Of a stretch of 40,680 nucleotides of DNA, positions 7,940 through 15,472 are shown one piece after another. The position numbers and the translations under genes are program-made. Each line of letters opens with the position of its first letter. The stretch's first letter is position 1. Source of the stretch: Candidatus Peribacteria bacterium (GTDB lineage Bacteria; Patescibacteriota; Gracilibacteria; UBA1369; 2-02-FULL-48-14); contig CALQZQ010000008.1 in NCBI GenBank assembly GCA_943349825.1, positions 1 to 40,680 on the forward strand, in the 5' to 3' direction. Under the pieces are notes generated by a model. That model did not search any database, was not told the origin of the DNA, and worked only from the letters and a program-made list of their open reading frames with translations.

Positions 7940-8742
7940 TGATGCATTTTTTTGAATACGGTTTCATGGTCCGCGCCATCCTTGCAGGAACGCTGCTCGG
8001 TTTGGTCGCGCCCACCCTCGGCACCCTCGTGGTCGCACGCCGCTCCAGCCTCATCGCAGACACCCTGGCGCACGCCGCCCTTGCTGGGGTGGGCGTCGGG
8101 GTCATTTTAGGATTCTCGCCCACGTGGGGCGCTGTCATCGTCGCCATCATGGCCGCCGTCGGCATCGAAATGCTCATGAGCCAAACCCGCTTCAACACGG
8201 ATGCCATCATGGCGCTCTTCCTCTCCGGCGGCCTGGCCCTGGCCATCGCCCTCATCACTCTGCAAGGCACCCCCATCAATTTCGAAAATTATCTCTTCGG
8301 TAGCCTCATCACTGTGACCAACGCCGAAGTCTGGCTACTCTTCGCTTCCGGCGCCGCCGTCATCGCCTTCATCGGCGTATTCTGGTGGCCACTCGTTTCC
8401 TTCTCCTTCAGCGAAGAACTCACTGCCACCCGCGGTCTCAACGTGCGCTTCCTCAAATGGACCATCGCCATCCTCACCGGCCTCATGGTCTCTCAATCCC
8501 TCAAAATTGTGGGCGGCTTATTGATCGGCGCCCTCATGGTGATCCCCGTGCTCACCGCCATTCCCCTTTGCAAAAGCTTCCGCTCCACCCTGCGTGTCTC
8601 CATCCTCTTCGCCCTGATCTCCGTCTGGTCCGGCCTCCTCATCTCCTACTTCTACAACATCCCCTCCGGCAGCGCCATCGTCCTCGCCAACGTCGTAGTC
8701 TTCATTTTCGTGTACTTCGTGTCGAGGTTGTCGAATCAGTGA
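7939..8742 (+). CDS. znuB: zinc/manganese-type ABC transporter permease
   Basis: A 267-residue ABC-3 family permease with about eight or nine membrane segments. Family features include GLVAPTLGTLVVARRSSLIADTLAHAALAGVG, where the LIADTLAHAALAGV motif contacts the ATPase, and VGGLLIGALMVIPVLTA near the C-terminus. The start at 7939 gives a one-base overlap with znuC; a longer frame from 7885 would overlap it by 55 bp and is not needed. No solute-binding protein (znuA) follows: the next gene is antisense and overlaps the last 41 bp. Confidence 0.9.
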   Translation: MMHFFEYGFMVRAILAGTLLGLVAPTLGTLVVARRSSLIADTLAHAALAGVGVGVILGFSPTWGAVIVAIMAAVGIEMLMSQTRFNTDAIMALFLSGGLALAIALITLQGTPINFENYLFGSLITVTNAEVWLLFASGAAVIAFIGVFWWPLVSFSFSEELTATRGLNVRFLKWTIAILTGLMVSQSLKIVGGLLIGALMVIPVLTAIPLCKSFRSTLRVSILFALISVWSGLLISYFYNIPSGSAIVLANVVVFIFVYFVSRLSNQ

Positions 8743-9241
8743 CACCAAAGCTACTCCTGATCAGGTGAAGCATGTCTCGAGGTGGGTAAACCTGCCCCAT
8801 CAGCATGGGGCCAACAACTTGGTCGGGTGTCTGGGTATCGACCAAACGACCTATTCCCACGACGGGAGTATGGGGTTCATCGTGGTAGACGCCGTGGATA
8901 CAGGCCTGGACACAGAAACCAGTGAATCCGACTGCAATCCGTACAGGTTCTCCAGCCCCACTCACTTCTAAGGGTCGAGGCAAATAACCCTTCCTTCCAG
9001 CAGCAGTCTCCCTCCACTCCTTTTCACTAATAGGGGCACCAAAAGCCCGTTCTACCACTTTTCTTAAACCCGGACGATCGCGCTCACACATGGGCCCATT
9101 GGCACAAAAAATGAGAGCTTCATTGCAGGTGGTGTCTTCAGGTAAAGGAAGGACTACCGTCCTCCGTTGCTCTTGTGCACTAGCAAGGTCTGGAATAACA
9201 CTGCTGGCCAACTCCAGATCAATTGGGGAAAAAACTTTCAT
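8702..9241 (-). CDS. unknown soluble protein, Cys-rich
   Basis: A 179-residue protein I do not recognise. No signal peptide or membrane segment. It has several cysteines (CNEALIFC, GPMCERD, FCVQACIHG), a His-containing IHGVYHDEPHT stretch and a long basic/charged middle. The 3' end overlaps znuB by 41 bp tail to tail. A promoter candidate precedes it (9259-9287). Codon choice resembles the neighbours, which supports it being real. No function is proposed. Confidence 0.6.
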   Translation of the reverse strand: MKVFSPIDLELASSVIPDLASAQEQRRTVVLPLPEDTTCNEALIFCANGPMCERDRPGLRKVVERAFGAPISEKEWRETAAGRKGYLPRPLEVSGAGEPVRIAVGFTGFCVQACIHGVYHDEPHTPVVGIGRLVDTQTPDQVVGPMLMGQVYPPRDMLHLIRSSFGVTDSTTSTRSTRK

Positions 9242-9258
9242 ACAACAAGTAAGAAGCC

Positions 9259-9287
9259 ACTATAAGTCGGGATCTTTTAAAAGTCTA
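9259..9287 (-). promoter_or_regulatory. candidate promoter for the unknown 179-aa gene
   Basis: On the minus strand a TATAGT -10 (9259-9264) lies 17 nt from TAGACT (9282-9287), a moderate -35. The latter abuts the stop codon of the PurM-like gene. The leader would be about 10 nt. Confidence 0.4.
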
Positions 9288-10415
9288 TTACTTCCCCAAC
9301 ACAAACCCCTCTCCTTTCAACGTTACCCCCAGCGGCCGTACCTCGACCGAACGTCCTTCAGCTTCTTCTACCTGCCCCGCCACACACGCTTTCAAACCCT
9401 GTTCACCCGCAAGCTCCACCACCTTCTCCGCCTCTGCACGCGAGTGCACAAACAGAGCCATCCCCACGCCACAATTGAACGTGCTCAGCATCTGCTCCTT
9501 ACTCATGCCCGACTGCGTCTCCACAAAGTCGAAGACCTCCGGCGCCGGCAACAAGTTCTCAATCACATAACGGAAGGCTCCTTTCGGTCGCATGAGTTTC
9601 TGCCAGCCGTGACCCGTGATCGGTTCCACGTTGGAAGGTCGAATGCCCGCGGCCAGCACGGCCTGCACCAAGGGCGTGTACAAACGCCCCGGCTGATTGA
9701 TCGCTTCCCAATACTCCATCCCGCTCGGCAGCTTGGTGCGATACCCCGCCGGCAACTTGCTGGCCAAGTCTCGCAGCGTCGTGAATCCATTTTCATGTGG
9801 CCCACTACTTTCCACAAACACAATAAAGTCACCCGCGCGCAACTCTCCTGAGTCGATAGCCTGATAACCCGCCGGCACCACGCCAAACAGCGCCCCGGCA
9901 ATGTCCAATTGATTGTCCACAATCTTGGTCTTGAGCTGCGGAGTTTCTCCTGAAAAGTAGACACAACCCACTTGTCGACAACCCTCCACAAACCCGTCCA
10001 AAAATCCTTCCATAAACACCGTCGTGAATACTCGTTCTGGATAGGCGGAAGGCAAATACAAAGACACCAAAATCGTCTGCATCCCGCTGGAAGCGGCGTC
10101 ATTCGTGAGCGTGGACATGGTCTTGAGTCCAATGTTGCGCCAGAACTTCCTCAGCTCTTCTTCGGTCAAATCCTCAGGTCGCGCGTCATCCGCCGTACCC
10201 AGTCCTTCCGGCAGCAAGGTGATGAACAAAGATTCTGCCCCCGCCTTCATGAACGGCTTCAAATCGAGAGCAAACACATTCGCACTCGCTCCAAATTTTT
10301 CGCCCGGCATAAAACCAAACTTCTCGGCAAATTTCACCGTCTTTTTGCTGGCCTGAATGAACGCATTTTTAGCTTGGTCCAGAACGGTGTAATCGATGCG
10401 GTCTACAGGATTCAT
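9288..10415 (-). CDS. PurM-like protein (phosphoribosylformylglycinamidine cyclo-ligase family)
   Basis: A 375-residue protein of the PurM/AIR-synthase superfamily. Matching segments include MSTLTNDAASSGM, FMEGFLDGFVEGCRQVG, FSGETPQL, SSGPHENGFTTLR, PITGHGWQKLMRP and FNCGVGMALFV. In purine synthesis PurM closes the imidazole ring of FGAM using ATP. Several positions differ from classical PurM (for example GHGW where GGG is usual), so it may be a divergent enzyme or a paralogue. Its start overlaps the preceding zinc-ribbon gene by ATGA. No other pur gene is in the window. Confidence 0.8.
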   Translation of the reverse strand: MNPVDRIDYTVLDQAKNAFIQASKKTVKFAEKFGFMPGEKFGASANVFALDLKPFMKAGAESLFITLLPEGLGTADDARPEDLTEEELRKFWRNIGLKTMSTLTNDAASSGMQTILVSLYLPSAYPERVFTTVFMEGFLDGFVEGCRQVGCVYFSGETPQLKTKIVDNQLDIAGALFGVVPAGYQAIDSGELRAGDFIVFVESSGPHENGFTTLRDLASKLPAGYRTKLPSGMEYWEAINQPGRLYTPLVQAVLAAGIRPSNVEPITGHGWQKLMRPKGAFRYVIENLLPAPEVFDFVETQSGMSKEQMLSTFNCGVGMALFVHSRAEAEKVVELAGEQGLKACVAGQVEEAEGRSVEVRPLGVTLKGEGFVLGK

Positions 10416-10612
10416 TTTTTAGGGAGCTTAGCTTGGAAGAAATCGGAAACCGCCTGGCGCGTACCAAAAGACACACGGTCGCTCTTGCAAACGGAACAGC
10501 TGTATTCGTACTTGTTTCCCTTCTTCACTGGGTCTTCCACGATCTTTTTGCAGTCTCGGCAGTAAAACACAATGGGAGCTTCGGCAACTTCGGCGGTGGT
10601 TTCGTCGGTCAT
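10412..10612 (-). CDS. small zinc-ribbon protein
   Basis: A 66-residue protein with an acidic N-terminal tail and two CxxC knuckles (YCRDCKK and SCSVCKSD, about 18-21 and 39-42), then a basic C-terminus. It is probably a zinc ribbon that binds nucleic acid or a protein. It overlaps the downstream PurM-like gene (ATGA) and sits 19 bp after the membrane-protein gene, so it is translated in the same operon. Function unknown. Confidence 0.75.
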   Translation of the reverse strand: MTDETTAEVAEAPIVFYCRDCKKIVEDPVKKGNKYEYSCSVCKSDRVSFGTRQAVSDFFQAKLPKK

Positions 10613-10631
10613 TCGGGCTGGGCTTTAAGAA

Positions 10632-11375
10632 CTAAAAATCCATGGGTTGTTCCCGATCCTGATCCGCAGAGCGGCCGGCCCCATAAGGAGAACCATTGCC
10701 ACTGCCCCACAAATTGGTGCGAGCACGAGTGCTGTAACGATCCTGGGCCTGCATCATTCGGTAACGAGTTTTGGCGTCCAAGGTCAGAGGGTCTACCACT
10801 GCGTTAGCAGTCTCCCCACCATTCGTTTGAGGACTAGGCATTGGGGTAAAAACGGGAGAAACTGTCTTCCGCTCCACTTCCACAGGTTCCACATACGCCT
10901 CCATTTCCACACTCTCCTCACTTTCTTTGCGACGGGTCATCCATCCGGAAATCATCATCGCTCCCACGGCAAAAAATGCAGTCATCATGCCAAAACGCGT
11001 GCCTTTATTGGTCAAATTGAGTCCAAATTGCGGGTGATAGAACACCGAGTTGGCCACGGCCAGCAGAAGCAGAGATTGCGCCCCCAGCAGTAAGGCCACG
11101 CTACCCCCACGTCGTCGCAGATTGAAGAAATTGCGCCCCATCAAAGGGAAGAAAAGATTGAAGAAAGTGATGGCCCCAAAGCCCAAAACCAGCAGCCCTA
11201 CCAAGAACAAAGGCCCCTGGACTCCGAGGAAAGTATCCCCGATGCCGAAGCTGTTGCGTTCGTCGTACCAAGGCAAAACCGTGCTGAGCATGAGCCCCCC
11301 ACTGCTGAACAATATGGCCTTTTTGGAGAAGGGAAGTCGGAGAAAGCCTTGTTTAACTCTTTGAGTTAGCGACAT
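10632..11375 (-). CDS. unknown membrane protein with cytoplasmic or exposed tail
   Basis: A 247-residue protein with about four hydrophobic segments within residues 18-145 (for example GPLFLVGLLVLGFGAITFF and GGSVALLLGAQSLLLLAV). A basic RRRKES-type stop follows, then a 100-residue polar tail rich in Pro, Asn, Gln and Arg without hydrophobic segments. I do not recognise a family. It is first in a probable operon with the zinc-ribbon and PurM-like genes, behind a good promoter (11398-11426). Confidence 0.7.
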   Translation of the reverse strand: MSLTQRVKQGFLRLPFSKKAILFSSGGLMLSTVLPWYDERNSFGIGDTFLGVQGPLFLVGLLVLGFGAITFFNLFFPLMGRNFFNLRRRGGSVALLLGAQSLLLLAVANSVFYHPQFGLNLTNKGTRFGMMTAFFAVGAMMISGWMTRRKESEESVEMEAYVEPVEVERKTVSPVFTPMPSPQTNGGETANAVVDPLTLDAKTRYRMMQAQDRYSTRARTNLWGSGNGSPYGAGRSADQDREQPMDF

Positions 11376-11397
11376 AATGACGAGGAAAATCGTTTAG

Positions 11398-11426
11398 AGT
11401 CTATCCATTTTGACCCTTTATGGCAA
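11398..11426 (-). promoter_or_regulatory. promoter for the membrane protein/zinc ribbon/PurM-like operon
   Basis: On the minus strand TTGCCA (11421-11426) and TAGACT (11398-11403) are exactly 17 nt apart. The -35 overlaps the start codon of the divergent glycosyltransferase gene, so the two starts may interfere. Confidence 0.6.
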
Positions 11427-12496
11427 TAAAAAGCATCGGCATCGACATCCGTGAAGCCACCGCAAAAGGAGCCGGCAAAGGCCGCTACGCCTTGGAGCTC
11501 ACCCGCGCGCTCATCGCCGCTGCACCCCACCTGCATTTTTGCCTCTACACCAAAACTCCCAACCCGCTTTTCCCTTCCAGCGAGCGCCTCCATCAAGTGG
11601 TAATCAAGGGCCGCGGCCCTCTCTGGCACCTCAACCTACGTCGTCACATCCGTCACGAACCCGTAGATTTATTCATCGCACCCACCAGCTACATCTACCC
11701 GGCCATCGCCCCGCGCAAACAAAAAACCGCCGTGGTGGTCCACGATCTCATCACCTTCCTCCATAGTAAAACGCACCCCTGGTTCCCCACCATGGTGGAA
11801 CGCTTCACTCTTCCACGCGCCCTCAAAAAAGCCAGCCTCCTGCTTTGCGTCTCCGAACACACCAAAAAAGACCTGCAACGCCTCTTCCCCGAGGCCAAAG
11901 CCAAGCCCACGCTCATCGTCCCCCCCGCCGTCTCCGAAGAAATCCATCATGTCGATACGCAAAAAATGGACCTCCCTCCGAACTTCCTTCTGGGCGTCGG
12001 CACACTGCTTCCCCGCAAAAACTTCAGCCTCCTCATCGAGGCCTTCAAACGCCTCCATACAAAACATCCCGATCTGCACCTCTGCATCGCCGGAGGAAAA
12101 GCCGCCCACACGGGTGCCCTCTTCGAACCCCTCCCCCCCGAACTACAAGAAAAAATCCACTTCCTTGGCTACGTCAGCACCGCCGAACTCTGCGAACTCT
12201 ACTCTCGCGCCCGCATGCTCGTATTCCCTTCCACTTACGAAGGCTTTGGCATTCCTCCCTTGGAAGCCATGGCCTGCGGCTGTCCGGTCATCGTCTCCGA
12301 CGCCTCTTCCCTTCCCGAAGTCGTGGAAGACGCGGCTCTCACCGTCAACCCTCACCGCCCGGACGAACTCGCCGAAGCCATCGAGCTGCTGCTCCAACCC
12401 AAAGCCGCCAAACTCTATCGCGAAAAAGGCCTTCAACGAGTGAAAGCCTTTTCTTGGAAAAAATCCGCAGAAAAACTCTTGAATCAGTTGCTTTGA
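11420..12496 (+). CDS. glycosyltransferase family 4 protein
   Basis: A 358-residue GT-B fold enzyme. The N-terminal domain has the glycine-rich acceptor loop (AKGAGKGRYALEL). The C-terminal donor-binding domain has GVGTLLPRKNFSLLIEAF, the P-S-TYEGFGIPPLEAMACGCPVI stretch with the EX7E-type glutamates, and SSLPEVVEDAA. GT4 enzymes transfer a sugar from a nucleotide or lipid donor; mannosyltransferase-like members are closest by eye. A second GT4 lies 0.7 kb away on the other strand. Its 3' end overlaps the convergent lipoprotein gene by 13 bp. Confidence 0.88.
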   Translation: MAIKSIGIDIREATAKGAGKGRYALELTRALIAAAPHLHFCLYTKTPNPLFPSSERLHQVVIKGRGPLWHLNLRRHIRHEPVDLFIAPTSYIYPAIAPRKQKTAVVVHDLITFLHSKTHPWFPTMVERFTLPRALKKASLLLCVSEHTKKDLQRLFPEAKAKPTLIVPPAVSEEIHHVDTQKMDLPPNFLLGVGTLLPRKNFSLLIEAFKRLHTKHPDLHLCIAGGKAAHTGALFEPLPPELQEKIHFLGYVSTAELCELYSRARMLVFPSTYEGFGIPPLEAMACGCPVIVSDASSLPEVVEDAALTVNPHRPDELAEAIELLLQPKAAKLYREKGLQRVKAFSWKKSAEKLLNQLL

Positions 12497-13107
12497 GTGA
12501 TGCTTTCCGGACTTACTTTATAGTAAGTGGCGATTTTGCCATCTAGGCTTTGTGCGGCACGCGTACAATCTCGATCTAAAAACATCACCCCGAAGTTAGT
12601 CTCTCCTGCACCAAAGGTTTCTTCATATTCCCAATCGGAGTCCAAATCGTTAGCAGCTCCACCAGAAACATCAAAGTAGCCGTCCAGTTGACCAGGAATC
12701 GAAGTAGCGTCCACAGTAGGAGCGTCCAAAGTTCCTTGCCAAATCTTATCGGTATCCACAGAAGGAAGTTCACCTTCGAATACCAGGCTCACCAATTCTC
12801 CGGAAGACACTCGGTTTTGAAGAGAGTCAGGAGAAACGGCATATTGCCCCTCAGAAACCTGAAAGCTAGCCAGAAAGCCCGCGAGCCTTTCGGTATCATT
12901 GAGTGCTGTAGCGAGTTCAGGGGCGATTTGCTCTACAGGAGCTGGACTGATTTTTGTATCGCCCTCATTCACGAGGTAGCCCTCATCTTGCCACTCTTGC
13001 ATACAAGCAGCAGGAACAATGGGGGTGGGGGTGCTATCACCGTCCTTACAACCGGTAAGTGCACTGAGGAGTAAGGCGGCAGGAACAAAAGGAGATCTTT
13101 CAGACAT
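12484..13107 (-). CDS. unknown lipoprotein
   Basis: A 207-residue exported protein. The N-terminus has a short hydrophobic stretch ending in a lipobox (SALTGC, Cys20), followed by a Thr/Pro-rich linker. The rest is acidic and polar, with no motif I recognise. Two further Cys (near residues 35 and 183) could pair. It lies 40 bp after the minus-strand GT4 gene but has its own strong promoter. A cell-envelope location is inferred from the lipobox. Confidence 0.72.
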   Translation of the reverse strand: MSERSPFVPAALLLSALTGCKDGDSTPTPIVPAACMQEWQDEGYLVNEGDTKISPAPVEQIAPELATALNDTERLAGFLASFQVSEGQYAVSPDSLQNRVSSGELVSLVFEGELPSVDTDKIWQGTLDAPTVDATSIPGQLDGYFDVSGGAANDLDSDWEYEETFGAGETNFGVMFLDRDCTRAAQSLDGKIATYYKVSPESITQSN

Positions 13108-13130
13108 GAGTAGAAAATTTAAGGAAGTTC

Positions 13131-13159
13131 AATTTAACACTATTTCTTTATAGTGTCAA
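13131..13159 (-). promoter_or_regulatory. strong promoter of the lipoprotein gene with dyad in the spacer
   Basis: On the minus strand a consensus -35 TTGACA (13154-13159) is 17 nt from TAAATT (13131-13136). A perfect 7-bp inverted repeat ACACTAT-N6-ATAGTGT (13137-13156) fills the spacer and overlaps the stop codon of the GT4 gene. It looks like an operator placed to block polymerase. Confidence 0.65.
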
Positions 13160-14260
13160 TAGGCGCTCAAACGCCTCCACCATTTTTTCTACATCGTAAT
13201 GCTCCGTCGCAAAACGCTTCCCCGCGGCAGCCAACTTTTTACGAAGCGGCGCGTCTTTCATCAGTCGTTTGATTCCCTTGTCGATTTCCCGGAAATTCGG
13301 CGCCGCCACCCACGCATGTTCGCCGTGCCGAAGGTCCGCGGCAATACCGCACACGTCCGTCACCAGCACCGCCGTTCCCATCATCATCGCCTCCGCGGCC
13401 ACCATGCCAAAAGGATCCATTTCTCGCGAAGGCAAAACCACCAAATCCGCGCGCTTCAAAAGCTCCATGATTTGTCCACGCGGGAGACTCGACAGCAGTC
13501 GAACCGACCCCCCTTTCGCCGCCTTTTCCAGCCGCGCCTGCAGCGGCCCCTGTCCTACTAAAACGAGCCTCATTTCAGGTTTGGAGTGGACAGCGTGGAC
13601 AAGAATGTCCACTCCCTTGTCGACTGTCAAACGCGCCACGCACACCACCGAAAATCCACTGTCCATGAAGGCCACCAACTCGCTAGGCAAGGGCTCCGAT
13701 TTTTCCACCAAAGCCGCACACGGAATCGCCAAAACGTGGGGCACAAAAGGGCGCAAAATTTTCGCCATCGCGTGCGAAGTCACCACCACGGAAACGCGCC
13801 GAGCCAGTCGGCAGTACACGCCCCGCCACGGATTTTTCACGAACCATTTTCCAATGCGCGCGTGCTCCACCCACACCACTTTCATGTTCCAAAAAAGCGC
13901 CCATGGCGTCATCAAAAGTTTCTCCCCAAACGAATGCATGTACACGGTGTTCGCCCCCCATTTTCGTCGTGCCCAGCGCAGCAGCAATCCCGCCCTCACC
14001 CACAGCAACGGACTCAAAAGCGTGAACAAAACCAGCCACACCTTCGTCACCGGAGGCTTCCCCAGCCAGGCCTTGCGCACTTCAAAATGCCGCGCCTTGA
14101 ATTCGCGCAGCAGCACACCGCAGCTCCCCATAAAAAAACTCGCCACACCGCGTTCGTCCAAGGCTTCCATCAGTTCCAGCGTGTGCAATTCCTCTCCCCC
14201 AAACTGGCTTTCATAGGGAAATCGGGTGACAAGAATTCGAGCTTTAGGTACAGTAGGCAC
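13148..14260 (-). CDS. glycosyltransferase family 4 protein
   Basis: A 370-residue GT-B glycosyltransferase. Marks include FPYESQFGGEELHTLEL near the N-terminus, VCVARLTVDKGVDILVHAV, LVLVGQGPLQARLEKAA and the donor-site PSREMDPFGMVAAEAMMMGTAVLVTDVCG. A hydrophobic segment around residues 70-95 (VWLVLFTLLSPLLWVRAGLLL) may touch the membrane. The start codon lies only 5 bp from the divergent nadK start, so each promoter must lie within the other gene. It likely takes part in envelope glycan or S-layer glycosylation, but no direct evidence shows the substrate. Confidence 0.87.
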   Translation of the reverse strand: MPTVPKARILVTRFPYESQFGGEELHTLELMEALDERGVASFFMGSCGVLLREFKARHFEVRKAWLGKPPVTKVWLVLFTLLSPLLWVRAGLLLRWARRKWGANTVYMHSFGEKLLMTPWALFWNMKVVWVEHARIGKWFVKNPWRGVYCRLARRVSVVVTSHAMAKILRPFVPHVLAIPCAALVEKSEPLPSELVAFMDSGFSVVCVARLTVDKGVDILVHAVHSKPEMRLVLVGQGPLQARLEKAAKGGSVRLLSSLPRGQIMELLKRADLVVLPSREMDPFGMVAAEAMMMGTAVLVTDVCGIAADLRHGEHAWVAAPNFREIDKGIKRLMKDAPLRKKLAAAGKRFATEHYDVEKMVEAFERLLTL

Positions 14261-14265
14261 ACCTC

Positions 14266-15183
14266 ATGAAAGCAAAAAAAGCCGCACAATTCCAGACCAT
14301 CGGCCTCCTCGGCCGCGCGAACATGAAGGAGGACGCGCCCTTTCTCAAAGAATTGAAGGCCTATTTTGACAAGAAAAAAGACCTCACCGTAATGTGGGAC
14401 AACAACCTTTCGGAAGTGCTCGGTAAGAAAAACGAAAAACCCCGCCCCACCATTTTGAAGCACGCGCACCTGGTGCTCAGCCTCGGTGGCGACGGCACTC
14501 TCCTCAAACTCGTCCGTGACCTTCCCCTCCGCAAAAACCTCTACGTGCTCGGAGTGAACCTGGGAACCCTCGGTTTCAACACCGAAGTTTTCGAAACCAA
14601 AAAGGTTTTCCCGCTGCTCAATGAAATCCTCTCCGGCCAATACCACACCGACGATCGCCTGCTGCTCCGCGCCACCCTCTATCGCAAAGGGGTCAAAATC
14701 GCCACGCATTTGGCTTTAAACGAGGCGGTGATCAATCAGGGCAACTTTGCTCGTCTCATCGGGCTTTACTGCGAAATAGACCAAAGAAAGATGATTGAGT
14801 TCAAAGCCGACGGCATCATCGTGGCCACCCCCACCGGTTCCACCGGACATTCCCTTTCTGCCGGCGGCCCCATCATCCACCCTCGCATCGACGGATTCGT
14901 CTTCACCCCGATCTGTCCTAGCGAACTCACCGTGCGCCCCATCGTGATCCCCTCAAACCGCCAACTCACCGTGCGCGTGGACACCGAACGCCGTTACGCC
15001 GACAACCAAATCGGCCTCACCATCGACGGCCAAATCATGGTCCCCGTGGAATATGGCGACATCGTCAAAATCCGTGCTTCCCACCGCAAACTCCGCCTCA
15101 TCCGCGCCGCCATCAAATCCAGCGGCGGAGGCAATTACTACAAGCTCCTCCGCGAAAAACTCAGTTGGGGGAAGAAGGCTTAA
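14266..15183 (+). CDS. nadK: NAD kinase
   Basis: A 305-residue NAD kinase. The nucleotide-binding GGDGTLL (74-80), the NE motif LNEAVI, and FKADGIIVATPTGSTGHSLSAGGPIIHP (the second family signature) are all intact, followed by the C-terminal beta-rich part. It phosphorylates NAD to NADP in the cytoplasm. It is divergent from a GT4 gene with a 5-bp gap, and its last 4 bp overlap the convergent small gene. Confidence 0.94.
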   Translation: MKAKKAAQFQTIGLLGRANMKEDAPFLKELKAYFDKKKDLTVMWDNNLSEVLGKKNEKPRPTILKHAHLVLSLGGDGTLLKLVRDLPLRKNLYVLGVNLGTLGFNTEVFETKKVFPLLNEILSGQYHTDDRLLLRATLYRKGVKIATHLALNEAVINQGNFARLIGLYCEIDQRKMIEFKADGIIVATPTGSTGHSLSAGGPIIHPRIDGFVFTPICPSELTVRPIVIPSNRQLTVRVDTERRYADNQIGLTIDGQIMVPVEYGDIVKIRASHRKLRLIRAAIKSSGGGNYYKLLREKLSWGKKA

Positions 15184-15422
15184 TTCATGTCCAAGCCACC
15201 GCGTAAAACACTGGTGACTTTTGCATTCGTATTCATTGAGGCTTCTGCAGCCTTCACTTCGTCTGGAGTAGCAAGTGCCAAAAATGCCGTAAACTGCGGA
15301 CCCAGTTTCTCCCCTGCCCGCTGAGCTCTCAAAGCGTTGGCAAGCATATGAACCCGGTCCGAGGGACCGGCTATTTGGAAGTTTGAACGAGCCTCTTCAT
15401 GACTGCCATCGATGGAAACCAT
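15180..15422 (-). CDS. small unknown protein
   Basis: An 80-residue soluble protein of unknown function, with no signal peptide or membrane segment. It has an alanine-rich helical middle (HMLANALRAQRAGEKLG) and a following FLALATPDEVKAAEASMN helix. It is supported by a very good promoter 22 bp upstream and a tight tail-to-tail junction with nadK. No homologue family comes to mind. Confidence 0.62.
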   Translation of the reverse strand: MVSIDGSHEEARSNFQIAGPSDRVHMLANALRAQRAGEKLGPQFTAFLALATPDEVKAAEASMNTNAKVTSVLRGGLDMN

Positions 15423-15430
15423 ATTTTTTA

Positions 15431-15472
15431 GTGTTATCGTAACATTATAACACCTATGCCGGAGAACCTCAA
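15431..15472 (-). promoter_or_regulatory. promoter with overlapping operator for the 80-aa gene
   Basis: On the minus strand TTGAGG (15467-15472) and a consensus TATAAT (15444-15449) are 17 nt apart. An inverted repeat GTGTTAT-N9-ATAACAC (15431-15453) covers the -10. This fits a repressor-controlled promoter. The -35 overlaps the ppdK stop codon. Confidence 0.7.
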
